Shown: piece by piece, positions 10,245 through 19,242 of the stretch | Position numbering within the stretch: position 1 is the stretch's first letter | Layout: each line of letters starts with the position of its first letter | Assembly (NCBI RefSeq): GCF_963675065.1 | Contig: NZ_OY775906.1 | Coordinates: 2,396,001 to 2,460,000 of the forward strand | Reading direction: 5' to 3' | Source of the DNA: an uncultured Draconibacterium sp. | Lineage (GTDB): Bacteria; Bacteroidota; Bacteroidia; Bacteroidales; Prolixibacteraceae | Length of the DNA: 64,000 nt | Program-made: the position numbers and the translations under genes | The notes under the pieces: model-generated | Database searches by the model: none | The model's input: only the letters and a program-made list of their open reading frames with translations | What the model was told of the DNA's origin: nothing

Positions 10245-10283
10245 AAAAAAAAGGAGTTTAACGTTTTTGCAACGTTAAACTCC
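10245..10283 (-). terminator. Rho-independent terminator of the minus-strand PUL
   Basis: Perfect 13-bp stem (10253-10265 with 10271-10283), 5-nt loop, followed on the minus strand by eight T (10252-10245). It lies 43 bp beyond the GH2 stop codon, so it is the natural end of the long minus-strand enzyme operon. Confidence 0.92.
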
Positions 10284-10326
10284 ATATCAAATAAAAGACT
10301 ATTCGCAAACTGAATTTGTCCCAATT

Positions 10327-12141
10327 CTATTTTTCGTTTAAAGCATCGATAACTTTCTGATTTATCTCGCGCAAACGGGCTTCATCCAGTTTAATCACCT
10401 TTCTGTCATAAGTCATCAAACCGTTTATTTCACCTTCAACATCGGTTGTTTGTGTATAAACTGCTGCGGTAAAACCTGTTTTTATTAGTTTTATAAGATG
10501 CTCAGCATACTCGATATACTTATCAGTAACTTCTTTCGAGTTTTTAAACTGAACATAGCCCCAGTTTTTGTCGGTTGCCCAAAGGTGGTCTTCCAATGCC
10601 AGGCCAATTCCTCCGTATTCGCCTAAAACATTAGCGCGGTTACCATCTGCTAAATACATGTCTGGTCCGGGATAATTATGCAAGTCGAGTATATCGCCAA
10701 CCTGATAGTGGTTACCACCACTTGCCGGGTTTACCACGCGGCTTGGATCGTGCGCTTTTGTCCACTCCACAATCTCTTCGGTTTTAAACTGTCCCCAGGC
10801 TTCGTTAAACGGCACCCAGCATACAATCGACGGATTTGACATACGCTCGTTCATGATTTCTTTCCACTCGTGGCGGAAATTGGCTTCCGATTCTGCTGAT
10901 CTCACCAATTCAGCACCATCAAAATATTTGCGATTTTGCCAGCGTGGAGAATGATCGCCGTTAGGCATATCCTGCCATACCAAAATTCCCATTTCATCGC
11001 AATGTGTGTACCAGCGGGCAGGCTCTACTTTTACGTGTTTACGAATCATGTTGAAGCCAAAATCTTTGGTTTTTTCGATGTCGTATTTCAATGCTTCATC
11101 AGTTGGAGCAGTGTACAAACCGTCGGGCCACCAGCCCTGATCGAGCGGGCCAAACTGGAAATAATCTTTGTTATTTAGTTGCAAGCGTACAATCCCGTTT
11201 TTATCACGCTTGGTCGAAACTTTACGCATAGCGGTGTAGCTGTCAACAACGTCAACGGTTTTACTATTGCTAATGAGTTTTACTTCCAGATCGTACAGAA
11301 ATGGCGATTCAGGGCTCCACAGTTTTGCATCGGCAACGCTTAATTCTACCGGCTCGCCAACAACTGTTTTCAGGCTTGAAACAACCTTGTCTCCATCTTT
11401 TAATATTACTTCATAAAAATCGCCATAAACAGTTCCACACGTCGACACATCCACTTTTAAGCTTCCGTTGTCGATATTTGGAATGGCCACAACATCGGTG
11501 ATGTGTTTTTCGTTTACCGGTTCTAACCAAACCGTTTGCCAGATTCCGGTAACCGGAGTGTACCAGATTCCTTCAGGTCGGCTCACTTGTTTCCCTCGTG
11601 GTTGATAACCTTTGTCTGACGGATCCCATACTTTTACCACCAGGTTCTGTTCTCCCGACTTGTTGAGAAATGGAGTTACATCGAACGTAAAAGCATCGTA
11701 ACCACCCTTGTGTGAACCTACTTTAATGTCGTTTACCCAAACATCTGCTTTCCAGTCTACAGCTCCAAAATGCAGCAGTATCTTTTCACCTTTCCACGCA
11801 GAAGGCACTTCAAAAGTACGTTGATACCACAGTTCCTTGTTTTCGCCAACAGTTTTCTGAACACCAGAAAGACTTGATTCAACAGCAAAAGGAACCAAAA
11901 TTTCGCCATCAAAATTTGCGGGTTGCATTTGTCCGGCATCTGTAATGGCATAATTCCATATACCATTCAGGTTTTGCCAGTCGGCTCGCTCCATAATGGG
12001 TCGCGGATATTCCGGCAACACATTATTTACATCAATTTTTTCGGCCCACGGGGTTTTAATTTTGTCGCCCGCCGGCTTCCATTGGGCAACACTCGTTAAT
12101 GCGCTAAGCGCAAAAATCAGAACAATAAATCTTTGTTTCAT
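10327..12141 (-). CDS. Glycoside hydrolase family 2 protein
   Basis: Exo-acting beta-glycosidase (beta-galactosidase/beta-glucuronidase superfamily), probably periplasmic. Cleavable signal peptide 1-19 (TSVAQ). Sugar-binding domain about 50-205 (PRPIMERADWQNLNGIW, WYQRTFEVP, VDWKADVWVND), Ig-like domain about 210-305, then the TIM barrel. Acid/base E447 in PFNEAWG and nucleophile candidate E508 in LGEYGG are both present. Length 604 aa is short for GH2: the C-terminal domains of LacZ-type enzymes are missing, as in many Bacteroidota PUL GH2s. Last gene of the operon, 26 bp after the GH43-like gene. Sugar specificity (galactose, glucuronate or arabinopyranose) cannot be read from sequence. Confidence 0.88.
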   Translation of the reverse strand: MKQRFIVLIFALSALTSVAQWKPAGDKIKTPWAEKIDVNNVLPEYPRPIMERADWQNLNGIWNYAITDAGQMQPANFDGEILVPFAVESSLSGVQKTVGENKELWYQRTFEVPSAWKGEKILLHFGAVDWKADVWVNDIKVGSHKGGYDAFTFDVTPFLNKSGEQNLVVKVWDPSDKGYQPRGKQVSRPEGIWYTPVTGIWQTVWLEPVNEKHITDVVAIPNIDNGSLKVDVSTCGTVYGDFYEVILKDGDKVVSSLKTVVGEPVELSVADAKLWSPESPFLYDLEVKLISNSKTVDVVDSYTAMRKVSTKRDKNGIVRLQLNNKDYFQFGPLDQGWWPDGLYTAPTDEALKYDIEKTKDFGFNMIRKHVKVEPARWYTHCDEMGILVWQDMPNGDHSPRWQNRKYFDGAELVRSAESEANFRHEWKEIMNERMSNPSIVCWVPFNEAWGQFKTEEIVEWTKAHDPSRVVNPASGGNHYQVGDILDLHNYPGPDMYLADGNRANVLGEYGGIGLALEDHLWATDKNWGYVQFKNSKEVTDKYIEYAEHLIKLIKTGFTAAVYTQTTDVEGEINGLMTYDRKVIKLDEARLREINQKVIDALNEK

Positions 12142-12167
12142 TTTAAAATATTAGTTGGTTTTATAAT

Positions 12168-13142
12168 TTACTTTAAATAGGGTCCGCTTTCATTCCAGCC
12201 GACCTCCGTTTTTGATATATACCAGGTATTTCCCTGGTCATTATTTCCCTGAAAGAACAGATAAGTCCGGCCATCAGAATCTTCAAAAATATGCGGATGC
12301 CCCGACTCACTTGAGTTCCATGTTCCCGGATCACCATTAGTCAGGAAAGGTTTATTCGATAATTTTTCCCACTTCAATCCGTCACGACTTTTTGCAACTC
12401 CAACCTGCTGAGGTTTGTTGTTGTAAGCTCCGGCATAAAACATATACAACCATTCGCCTTTTTGAATTACAGATGCACCTTCTGTACACATTCCTTCCCA
12501 CGGAAATTCCGGAGCCAGTATTGGTTTGTCGCACTTCTGGGTCCAGCTTTCACGTTTGAAACCACCATTAAGCGGAGAAACTGCCACACCCATCATCTGT
12601 ACTTGCATATCGGGATCGCGCGTGGCGAAATAGAGATAATATTGATTATTGAATGAATAAACTTCAGCATCGATGGCACGGCCACTGGTCCATTCTCCCG
12701 TTGGATGGAAAATGGGATTTGTTGTATTTCGTGTAAAATGAATACCGTCGGTAGACCAGGCATGACAAATTGCATCATTTCTCCAGTTGCCGTAAGTTTG
12801 GTAGAAAATATGAACGGTATCGTTTACTACCAGTGCACATGGTGCGCATATTCCTTTTGCCTCCAATTCTCCTGATGGTGGCACACTGGCAATTTTTTCC
12901 CAGTTAACAAGGTCTGTACTTTCAGCAATTCCTATTTCCCAGCCCTGCATCCCATCATCTCCGCCTTCTGAAGGCGGAGCACTTGTGTACATTAAATACC
13001 TTCCATCGAAACGGATAACATGTGGATCTTTCGAAAAGGGTTTTCCCGCACGGGAAGTGTCTCCATAATACATTTCAGGCTGTGCTATAACAGCCAGCGT
13101 ATTCAAGAGAATAATTACTGTAAACGGAATTTTGTATTTCAT
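12168..13142 (-). CDS. GH43-like five-bladed propeller hydrolase
   Basis: Signal peptide about 1-20 (VIAQ). Propeller-type repeats with the clan GH-F style acidic residues D39 (KDPHVIRFDGRYLMYTS), D158 (RAIDAEVY) and E221 (TEGASVI). Extra family-like features are GICAPCALV, GTWNSSESGHPHIF and a final NTWYISK blade. It is more distant from canonical GH43 than its neighbours and could belong to a sister propeller family; the three acidic residues nevertheless argue for an active glycosidase. It sits between GH127 and GH2 in the operon. Activity is probably release of a terminal arabinose or related residue (inference). Confidence 0.75.
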   Translation of the reverse strand: MKYKIPFTVIILLNTLAVIAQPEMYYGDTSRAGKPFSKDPHVIRFDGRYLMYTSAPPSEGGDDGMQGWEIGIAESTDLVNWEKIASVPPSGELEAKGICAPCALVVNDTVHIFYQTYGNWRNDAICHAWSTDGIHFTRNTTNPIFHPTGEWTSGRAIDAEVYSFNNQYYLYFATRDPDMQVQMMGVAVSPLNGGFKRESWTQKCDKPILAPEFPWEGMCTEGASVIQKGEWLYMFYAGAYNNKPQQVGVAKSRDGLKWEKLSNKPFLTNGDPGTWNSSESGHPHIFEDSDGRTYLFFQGNNDQGNTWYISKTEVGWNESGPYLK

Positions 13143-13275
13143 AGTAATAGTAGTTTAATTATTAATTCTACAATACATGGTCAAATCCTTTTTTACGATT
13201 ATTTGCCGTATGCTTTAGATGTAGTACATCCTAATATTTTCAGCTATTCTATCAGTTTATGAAAAATATTTTTCT

Positions 13276-15279
13276 TTAATTACATACCGGGAATTCTGAA
13301 ATCCTCAAAGTTGTGCAGCCATAAGGAATTAAAATAATCTCCTCCTCGTTATCCTCAACAATCCGGTATGGCCACGATGGCGAAGGTGTTTTACCTGCCA
13401 TATTACGATCCTCGGTCCAGATAGGCATACGCTTGCCTTTTGTTTTTACAATAATCGGTGCATTTTCCGGATTCCAGGGATTATCAGAAATTTCGCTTGC
13501 CACTTCCGCTTTCAACCTGTTTTCATCTATCTCGCTTTTCACCAAAGCGTAGTTCCATGGCGATTTGGGCAACACTTCCCAAAAAGTATCATCATATTTA
13601 TCGTTTGTTACTTCCCTCCATTCCTCGGCTATTTTGAGCGCATAAACCAGTGGTCCACGCTCAATACCCATCGACATTTCGTGCCAGTAACTATATCTGA
13701 AATCCATTCCTAAATTTAACTCAACTTTGTCGCCTGTGTTCCATTCCCGATCAAGAATTACAATTCCATTCTGTACTTCAACTTGCTGAACAGAATTATT
13801 TACCTTTAAAGTGAATGTTTTGCACCACTCAGGGATTCGCAGATGAAAAGGAAATTCTACTGCATTTTCACATTCGATAGTAAATTGAATTTGCTCTTTA
13901 AACGGATAGCCGGTTTCTTCAGAAATTGTTACTTCCTCGCCATTACCAACCCTGGCAGTTACTGATGTTGGCCCATAAACCAGCGCCGCTAAACCATTAT
14001 CGGCTGTTGCAAACCAGGTACTTTGAACAAATTTTGGCCATCCCTGGTGCATGTTAGTCAGGCAGCACGGATATCCGGTGGTTGTTCCAAAAACGTTTCT
14101 TCCATTTCGGTCGTCAAAAAAGTTTCGTTCATCGTCAGAAACCTTAATCTGATTCGCCTGCTGAAAATACTGTTTCCGCATATAATCATCGGTGCTTTGC
14201 GTAGGCAGCACGTTATATGCTATTTTCTCCAGATAGTCTGCATAATATACATCGCCGGTTATTGGAATAATATTTTCGAAACAAAACATCATTTCAACAG
14301 CCGAGCACAGCTCCGAACCTTGTGTCGGATCGTTTCCATGCAGACGCTCGTCGCCTCCGTACATACCGTTTACAAAACCATGCACCTCTTTTAATGACGC
14401 CAATCCCTTTTTAACAGATTCAAGATATTTCTCCTCGGGATGCTGCTGGTAATAAACAATTGGTTCTTTTAATCCCTGCGCCACATTTACACAATGTAAA
14501 TCGGGAAGCGGATTTAAACGCCGGATCATATCTCCGGCATAAACACCCGTCCAGTCGAAGGTTTGCTCATGAATAATTTCAGCCAGATCGAGCAAAAACT
14601 TATCGCCGGTAATATTATAAAGCCAGTACACCACTGCAAGGTTGTCTCCTCCCCTGCGGTTTGCCCAATAGGTAACATACCCCAGTTCATTCTCGGGCAG
14701 CATTTTTAACTGGTACTTAAAGTAGTTGGTCATTAAAGTGATCACGCGCTCGTCGCCTGTTGCGGTGTAATATTGTTGTAATACTTTCAGCATTACCATC
14801 TTTGGCCACCAGTCGTTGCGCATTCCCTGTTGGGTTCCCGGAATATGCTCCACTCCATCGGGCAATGGTTGCGGGCCAAAATAGCCATCTTCCTGCTGGT
14901 TATTAATACTCCATTCAATCCATTTCTGAGCTTTCGCTTTTAGTTCTTCATCATCTAAAAGATAGGCCAGGGGAACAAGTCCGTCAAGCCAGTACGGCCC
15001 GCGTTCCCAGCCATCACCGGTTCCTCCTAACCAGCCGTTATTATCGCCGCACACTACTTCGTAAATACTATCCAAATGACCTGTTAACCCATCGCGCTGG
15101 ATCTTTAACATTTCGAGCAAAAATCCTTCAGCTTTTACTGTTCCCAGAGGCAGGGCTGTATAGGGCTTCGCCACCAACGGGGCATGGTTAGTAATATAAT
15201 GACTGTTTCTTTTCTCTTTTCCATTCGATGAAGAAGAGATCAGAATCAGGCCAAGACAAAGTAGTAGTAGTTTTCTCAT
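13276..15279 (-). CDS. GH127 (DUF1680) beta-L-arabinofuranosidase-like enzyme
   Basis: Retaining exo-enzyme family that removes beta-L-arabinofuranose using a zinc-bound cysteine nucleophile. The DUF1680 (alpha/alpha)6 domain covers about 35-430 (WLGGTGDGWERGPYWLDGL, NQQEDGYFG, MRNDWWPKMVMLKVLQQYY), followed by beta-sandwich domains. E323 and C325 in GSELCSA plus C405-C406 in GYPCCLTN match the spacing of the Zn ligands and nucleophile described for Bifidobacterium HypBA1 (E338, C340, C417, C418). Signal peptide about 1-20. Length 667 aa is normal. Neighbouring GH43 genes fit an arabinose-decorated substrate. Confidence 0.87.
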   Translation of the reverse strand: MRKLLLLCLGLILISSSSNGKEKRNSHYITNHAPLVAKPYTALPLGTVKAEGFLLEMLKIQRDGLTGHLDSIYEVVCGDNNGWLGGTGDGWERGPYWLDGLVPLAYLLDDEELKAKAQKWIEWSINNQQEDGYFGPQPLPDGVEHIPGTQQGMRNDWWPKMVMLKVLQQYYTATGDERVITLMTNYFKYQLKMLPENELGYVTYWANRRGGDNLAVVYWLYNITGDKFLLDLAEIIHEQTFDWTGVYAGDMIRRLNPLPDLHCVNVAQGLKEPIVYYQQHPEEKYLESVKKGLASLKEVHGFVNGMYGGDERLHGNDPTQGSELCSAVEMMFCFENIIPITGDVYYADYLEKIAYNVLPTQSTDDYMRKQYFQQANQIKVSDDERNFFDDRNGRNVFGTTTGYPCCLTNMHQGWPKFVQSTWFATADNGLAALVYGPTSVTARVGNGEEVTISEETGYPFKEQIQFTIECENAVEFPFHLRIPEWCKTFTLKVNNSVQQVEVQNGIVILDREWNTGDKVELNLGMDFRYSYWHEMSMGIERGPLVYALKIAEEWREVTNDKYDDTFWEVLPKSPWNYALVKSEIDENRLKAEVASEISDNPWNPENAPIIVKTKGKRMPIWTEDRNMAGKTPSPSWPYRIVEDNEEEIILIPYGCTTLRISEFPVCN

Positions 15280-15305
15280 TGGTTTAAGTTATAATTTTTT
15301 AGATT

Positions 15306-16301
15306 TTATTTTATTGGCCGGGCTTTCACTCCTTCGAAGGTAATTTTTACCGGTTTGATAAATCCTTCGTCATCAAAGTACATTCTGTCGATACAGGTTT
15401 CGCGATGATTTCCATCGGTTTCACCCAGCGGACGACGATGGTAAACGATGTAATATTCGTCGGTATTCGGCACATGAATTACCGAGTGGTGTCCGGCGCC
15501 TGTAGCAACATCCGGATCCTGTTTCAGAATCTTTCCAACGCGTTTAAAAGGCCCAAATGGCGAGTCGGCGATAGCATAAGCTACACTGTAATCGGGGCCG
15601 GTCCAGCCACCTTCGCTCCACATAAAATAATATTTCCCGTTACGGATAAACATAAACGGACCTTCCACATAACCTTCGGGCGTAACTTCTTTAAAAGTTT
15701 CACCATCTTCAAAAGGAACAAAGCCGGTAAAATCGTCCTTTAGCTTTGCAATGTTACAATGCCGCCAGCCACCATAAAACATGTAATACTGGCCGTCTTT
15801 ATCGTGAAAAACAAACTGATCGATAGGCTGAGCGCCGTTATAAAATTTATCGATTAATGGTTTCCCGAGGTAATCTTTATACGGTCCTCCCGGAGTATCT
15901 GCAACACCAATTCCAATTCCGCCTTCTTCCTCATCGCTCTGAATATCGTTAGCGGCAAAAAACAGAAAGTACTTTCCATCTTTTTCAATAATGGCCGGTG
16001 CCCACATGGCACGCCACGCCCACTGTACTTCTGTAGTATCGATAATTCGCTCATGCTTTTCCCAGGTCACCAGGTCTTTTGACGAGAAAGCATCCATAAA
16101 AACCTGTTCGTTGTAGGGTGCCGAATAGGTTGGGTAAATCCAGTATTCATCGCCAAACACAATTCCTTCGGGATCGGCATACCAGCCTTCAAAAACCGGG
16201 TTATGGTTGTCGCCTGTTCTTTTTTGAGCTGTACTATTCAGAAACAATACTAAAAAACAGGAAATGAGTAATAATCTTGAAATTTTACGGAATGTCATCA
16301 T
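15306..16301 (-). CDS. GH43 glycosidase
   Basis: Secreted single-domain family 43 enzyme, signal peptide about 1-25 (NSTAQ). Triad: D43 in YADPEGI, D161 in QPIDQFVF and E213 in YVEGPFMF; GAGHHSV and YHRRPLGE near the C-terminus are typical blade-five motifs. WRAMWAPAI is the family's conserved tryptophan-alanine-proline segment. Starts only 5 bp after the stop of the preceding GH43 gene, so translation is probably coupled. Likely alpha-L-arabinofuranosidase or beta-xylosidase; the two cannot be told apart here. Confidence 0.87.
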   Translation of the reverse strand: MMTFRKISRLLLISCFLVLFLNSTAQKRTGDNHNPVFEGWYADPEGIVFGDEYWIYPTYSAPYNEQVFMDAFSSKDLVTWEKHERIIDTTEVQWAWRAMWAPAIIEKDGKYFLFFAANDIQSDEEEGGIGIGVADTPGGPYKDYLGKPLIDKFYNGAQPIDQFVFHDKDGQYYMFYGGWRHCNIAKLKDDFTGFVPFEDGETFKEVTPEGYVEGPFMFIRNGKYYFMWSEGGWTGPDYSVAYAIADSPFGPFKRVGKILKQDPDVATGAGHHSVIHVPNTDEYYIVYHRRPLGETDGNHRETCIDRMYFDDEGFIKPVKITFEGVKARPIK

Positions 16302-16306
16302 ATCAA

Positions 16307-17872
16307 TTATTTATAGTTGTATTTAATTTCTAATGCTGAAAATCGGAAAGAGCTTTTATCCTTTCCACGGGTCACGAATCCAACTCGTGGAGCGAATCCC
16401 CACTGTGCCAAAAATGTTCCGTCAACCTGTTCTTCATTGCTAACCGCAACAGGAATCCAGTCTTCGCCATTTTCCGACCAGAAAAACTGAAAATAACGCC
16501 CCGATACAGCTTCGTATTTCAAAAATACCGATGCGGGATTATCTAATTTCTCCTCGACAAGAATCTGCTCTTCGCCCTTGTTTATTTGATAAAGCACCAA
16601 TTTCGAGTTTTCCACGGCCAGACTCAATACATGGCCCTGATTGCTGTAGATGCCTATTCCGCTGAGCTCTTCTGCAGGAATAACTTCTGAAGAGAGACTG
16701 TAATTTCCGGTTTCAGGACGTAATCCCAAAAATGCTGGTCCGCTTTCCTGAGTAGTAATTACCAATTCGCCGGCATCAATTTTCGATTCAAATTTCGCAC
16801 CTTTTACATCCCACTCAAAGCCGGACAAATTTTTATCGGTTGAAAAATCATCCGTAAAAACAGAATCCACTTTTTGAACTGTTTTCTCAAACGGAACCGG
16901 AGCCATTTCCGATGGCATACCACCTTTAAAATAAGGCCAACCTGTTTCCTCATTCCATAACATTTCATCCAGCATTACCTGCCTTCCAATAAATTCAAAA
17001 TCGGTGGCATTATACGAATGATACATATAAAAATATCTTCCGTCGGGTGCATTTACCAAAGTCCCGTGACCGGTACATCGCCAGGTTTCTCCACCCTGCA
17101 AAATAGGTTCCGGAAATTGCTCCCAACCTTCTCTCAGATTTTTGGAACGAGCTACCAGTACATGATAATCGCAACGGTTATCGCAACAACCTCCGGCAGA
17201 ATTAAGCAGGTAATAATACCCGTTTCGTTTTATCAGACATTGTCCTTCGTGTCCTGAGCCTTGCCAACCTTTTGATTGATCGGTTAGGGAAAAATGTTCA
17301 CCGATTAAACTCAAACCGTCATCACTTAATTCTGAGGCTAAAATCTGAATCTCGCGGTCGGGCGTTAGTCCGTAAGCTTTCCAGGTAATGTATAACTTTC
17401 CATCGTCATCTTTAAAAATAAAAGCGTCAATGGCTTCGTCGCCCCATTCAATTATAATCCCCTGATCGGTAAATCCTTTGTGAATATCCGTTGTAGTTGC
17501 CACTCCGATACAGGCAATTCCTGTATCTTTTCGTTTGGTGGTGTAATACACGAAAAATGTACCGTTATTATAATAAAGTTCCGGTGCCCAAAAATCTTCT
17601 GACGCCCATGTAGGAGGCTTATTAAAAACGGCTCCGATACTTGTCCAGTTGATAAGATCAGTTGATTCGAATAAGGGATAAACCGGAGCAAAATCGTTGG
17701 TTGTGCCAACGGCATAATACTTGTCTCCCACCCTAATAACCGAAGGATCAGGCAAATCTCCTTTTATCACAGGGTTTTTATAAAATACCTGCTCCTGTTC
17801 TTTTTGTACCGATGTACACGATGCCAGCAACAAAAATGCAATCGCCCATATAACTATATGTTGTATCCTCAT
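16307..17872 (-). CDS. GH43 lipoprotein with C-terminal beta-sandwich domain
   Basis: Lipoprotein (LLLASC, Cys19) with a GH43 propeller about 30-330: D42 in LPDPSVI, D149 in EAIDAFIF, E209 in GHEGQCLI, plus SAGGCCDNRCDYHVLVARS and CTGHGTLV. Residues about 345-521 form a concanavalin-like sandwich (DDFSTDKNL, FLGLRPETGNYSLSSEV, GIGIYSNQGH, FFWSENGEDW), the arrangement seen in beta-xylosidases and arabinofuranosidases of this family, where the sandwich closes the active site. It is 12 bp after the upstream GH43 and 5 bp before the downstream one, within a run of three GH43 genes. Confidence 0.88.
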   Translation of the reverse strand: MRIQHIVIWAIAFLLLASCTSVQKEQEQVFYKNPVIKGDLPDPSVIRVGDKYYAVGTTNDFAPVYPLFESTDLINWTSIGAVFNKPPTWASEDFWAPELYYNNGTFFVYYTTKRKDTGIACIGVATTTDIHKGFTDQGIIIEWGDEAIDAFIFKDDDGKLYITWKAYGLTPDREIQILASELSDDGLSLIGEHFSLTDQSKGWQGSGHEGQCLIKRNGYYYLLNSAGGCCDNRCDYHVLVARSKNLREGWEQFPEPILQGGETWRCTGHGTLVNAPDGRYFYMYHSYNATDFEFIGRQVMLDEMLWNEETGWPYFKGGMPSEMAPVPFEKTVQKVDSVFTDDFSTDKNLSGFEWDVKGAKFESKIDAGELVITTQESGPAFLGLRPETGNYSLSSEVIPAEELSGIGIYSNQGHVLSLAVENSKLVLYQINKGEEQILVEEKLDNPASVFLKYEAVSGRYFQFFWSENGEDWIPVAVSNEEQVDGTFLAQWGFAPRVGFVTRGKDKSSFRFSALEIKYNYK

Positions 17873-17884
17873 CCGGGAGCAAAT

Positions 17885-18985
17885 TTATTTTGTGGTTGGC
17901 CCGTGAACAACTAATTTCCCATCGGTGGTAATTTCCATCGGATCAATAAAAACCACACGTTCGTCACCTGTTTCAGAAGTTCTTCCGTGGTAAACACAAA
18001 GCATTGTTTTTCCATCGGGCGCTACCGTTACCGAGTTGTGTCCGGTGCCGGTTACAATTCCCCCTTGCTCAACATTTTTTTGCAAAACAGGATTATTATC
18101 GGCTTTTTGGAAAGGCCCGAGTGGCGAATCAGAAGTGGCATAACCCACCGCATAATTCTTTCCACCAAAATAGTTGGCCGAATACATAATGTAATAGGTA
18201 TCTTCATTTTTTAACAGGTACGATCCTTCTGTCCAGCGGCGGTTTACCTCGCCCGAAGTTACCGAGCGGCTTTCCCATTCTGCTTGCTCATCATCCATTG
18301 TTAACGGAGGACGCAACAACAGTTTTGGTTCGCCTATAATTCCCGAAAAATCAGGTTGAAGTTCAACTCCGTACACCCAGCTTTCTTCAATTTCGTCGAA
18401 CATTCCTTTTTCGCGTGCCCAGTCGGCCACTTCGCTTTCAACCGGATTTTTGTAGCAACAACGCGAATAATACAGGTATACTTTATCGTTTTCGAACCAA
18501 AGATTACCGTCAATAACCGGGTAACCCGGATCAAAAATCGGACGATCGAATAAGTCGGTATATGGTCCGGTTGGATTATCGGCCACCGCCACACCAATAC
18601 GGAAATTTTCCAATTCATTTGTTGGATTTTCGCGCCAATCGGCACTAAACAGCAGGTAAAATTTGCCGTCTTTCTCATATAACTCAGGTGCCCAGAAATT
18701 GGCAATATTCCATGAGTCTGAAGTATTTCCCTGGTATATACGACCTTCGTCTTTCCACGATTTCAAATCGGCAGATGAATACATTTTAAAACCGTCGGTT
18801 ACTCCGCCGGTTCCAATCATGTAGTACATTCCATCCGATGCTTTAAGTATATACGGATCTCCAAATTCAACGGGTAAAGGATTCTCGATTTTAAGTTGCG
18901 CTTTCTCCGACTTACAGGCAGTAAAAAAAGTGGTCAGCAGGAATAGCAAAACAAGAGAAAGGTTACGAAAACGATTCTGTTTCAT
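17885..18985 (-). CDS. GH43 lipoprotein
   Basis: Lipoprotein signal ends TTFFTAC (Cys24). GH43 triad: D43 in FGDPYIL, D159 in PVIDGNLW, E253 in WTEGSYLL; GTGHNSVTV is the conserved late motif. An insertion about 170-245, with a charged helix (EVADWAREKGMFDEIEES) and a PPLTMDDEQAEWESR loop, distinguishes it from its neighbours and probably shapes the substrate pocket. A 257-bp gap separates it from the epimerase gene upstream, so it may also have its own promoter. Exo-arabinofuranosidase activity is likely but not provable. Confidence 0.87.
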   Translation of the reverse strand: MKQNRFRNLSLVLLFLLTTFFTACKSEKAQLKIENPLPVEFGDPYILKASDGMYYMIGTGGVTDGFKMYSSADLKSWKDEGRIYQGNTSDSWNIANFWAPELYEKDGKFYLLFSADWRENPTNELENFRIGVAVADNPTGPYTDLFDRPIFDPGYPVIDGNLWFENDKVYLYYSRCCYKNPVESEVADWAREKGMFDEIEESWVYGVELQPDFSGIIGEPKLLLRPPLTMDDEQAEWESRSVTSGEVNRRWTEGSYLLKNEDTYYIMYSANYFGGKNYAVGYATSDSPLGPFQKADNNPVLQKNVEQGGIVTGTGHNSVTVAPDGKTMLCVYHGRTSETGDERVVFIDPMEITTDGKLVVHGPTTK

Positions 18986-19242
18986 GACAGGTATGTGGTT
19001 TTAAGTTAAAAAATGTCCACCGAACAAACTTCAATTGAATCTTTCCTGACTTAGTAGGATCCGATCCTCATTTTCAGGATATTCATCTGACAGGTTGTTG
19101 GTTTCAGTATACAATGTAAAAATAAACAAATCCAGACCAATGGCAATAAATACCTGCCCGAAACCGGATTCTTCCAAACCGGATTTTCGGATTCGGACAG
19201 GTAGAAGTATTCCCTTTGTGAATCGATTAATTTTCTAAATTC
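18986..19242 (-). other. Non-coding spacer with nested hairpin inside the operon
   Basis: No ORF. Positions 19152-19162 and 19192-19202 form an 11-bp stem with one mismatch, enclosing two copies of AACCGGATT. There is no T-run, so it is not a standard terminator. It splits the enzyme operon into an upstream half ending with the epimerase and a downstream half starting with a GH43, and could hold an internal promoter or an mRNA processing site. Confidence 0.4.
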
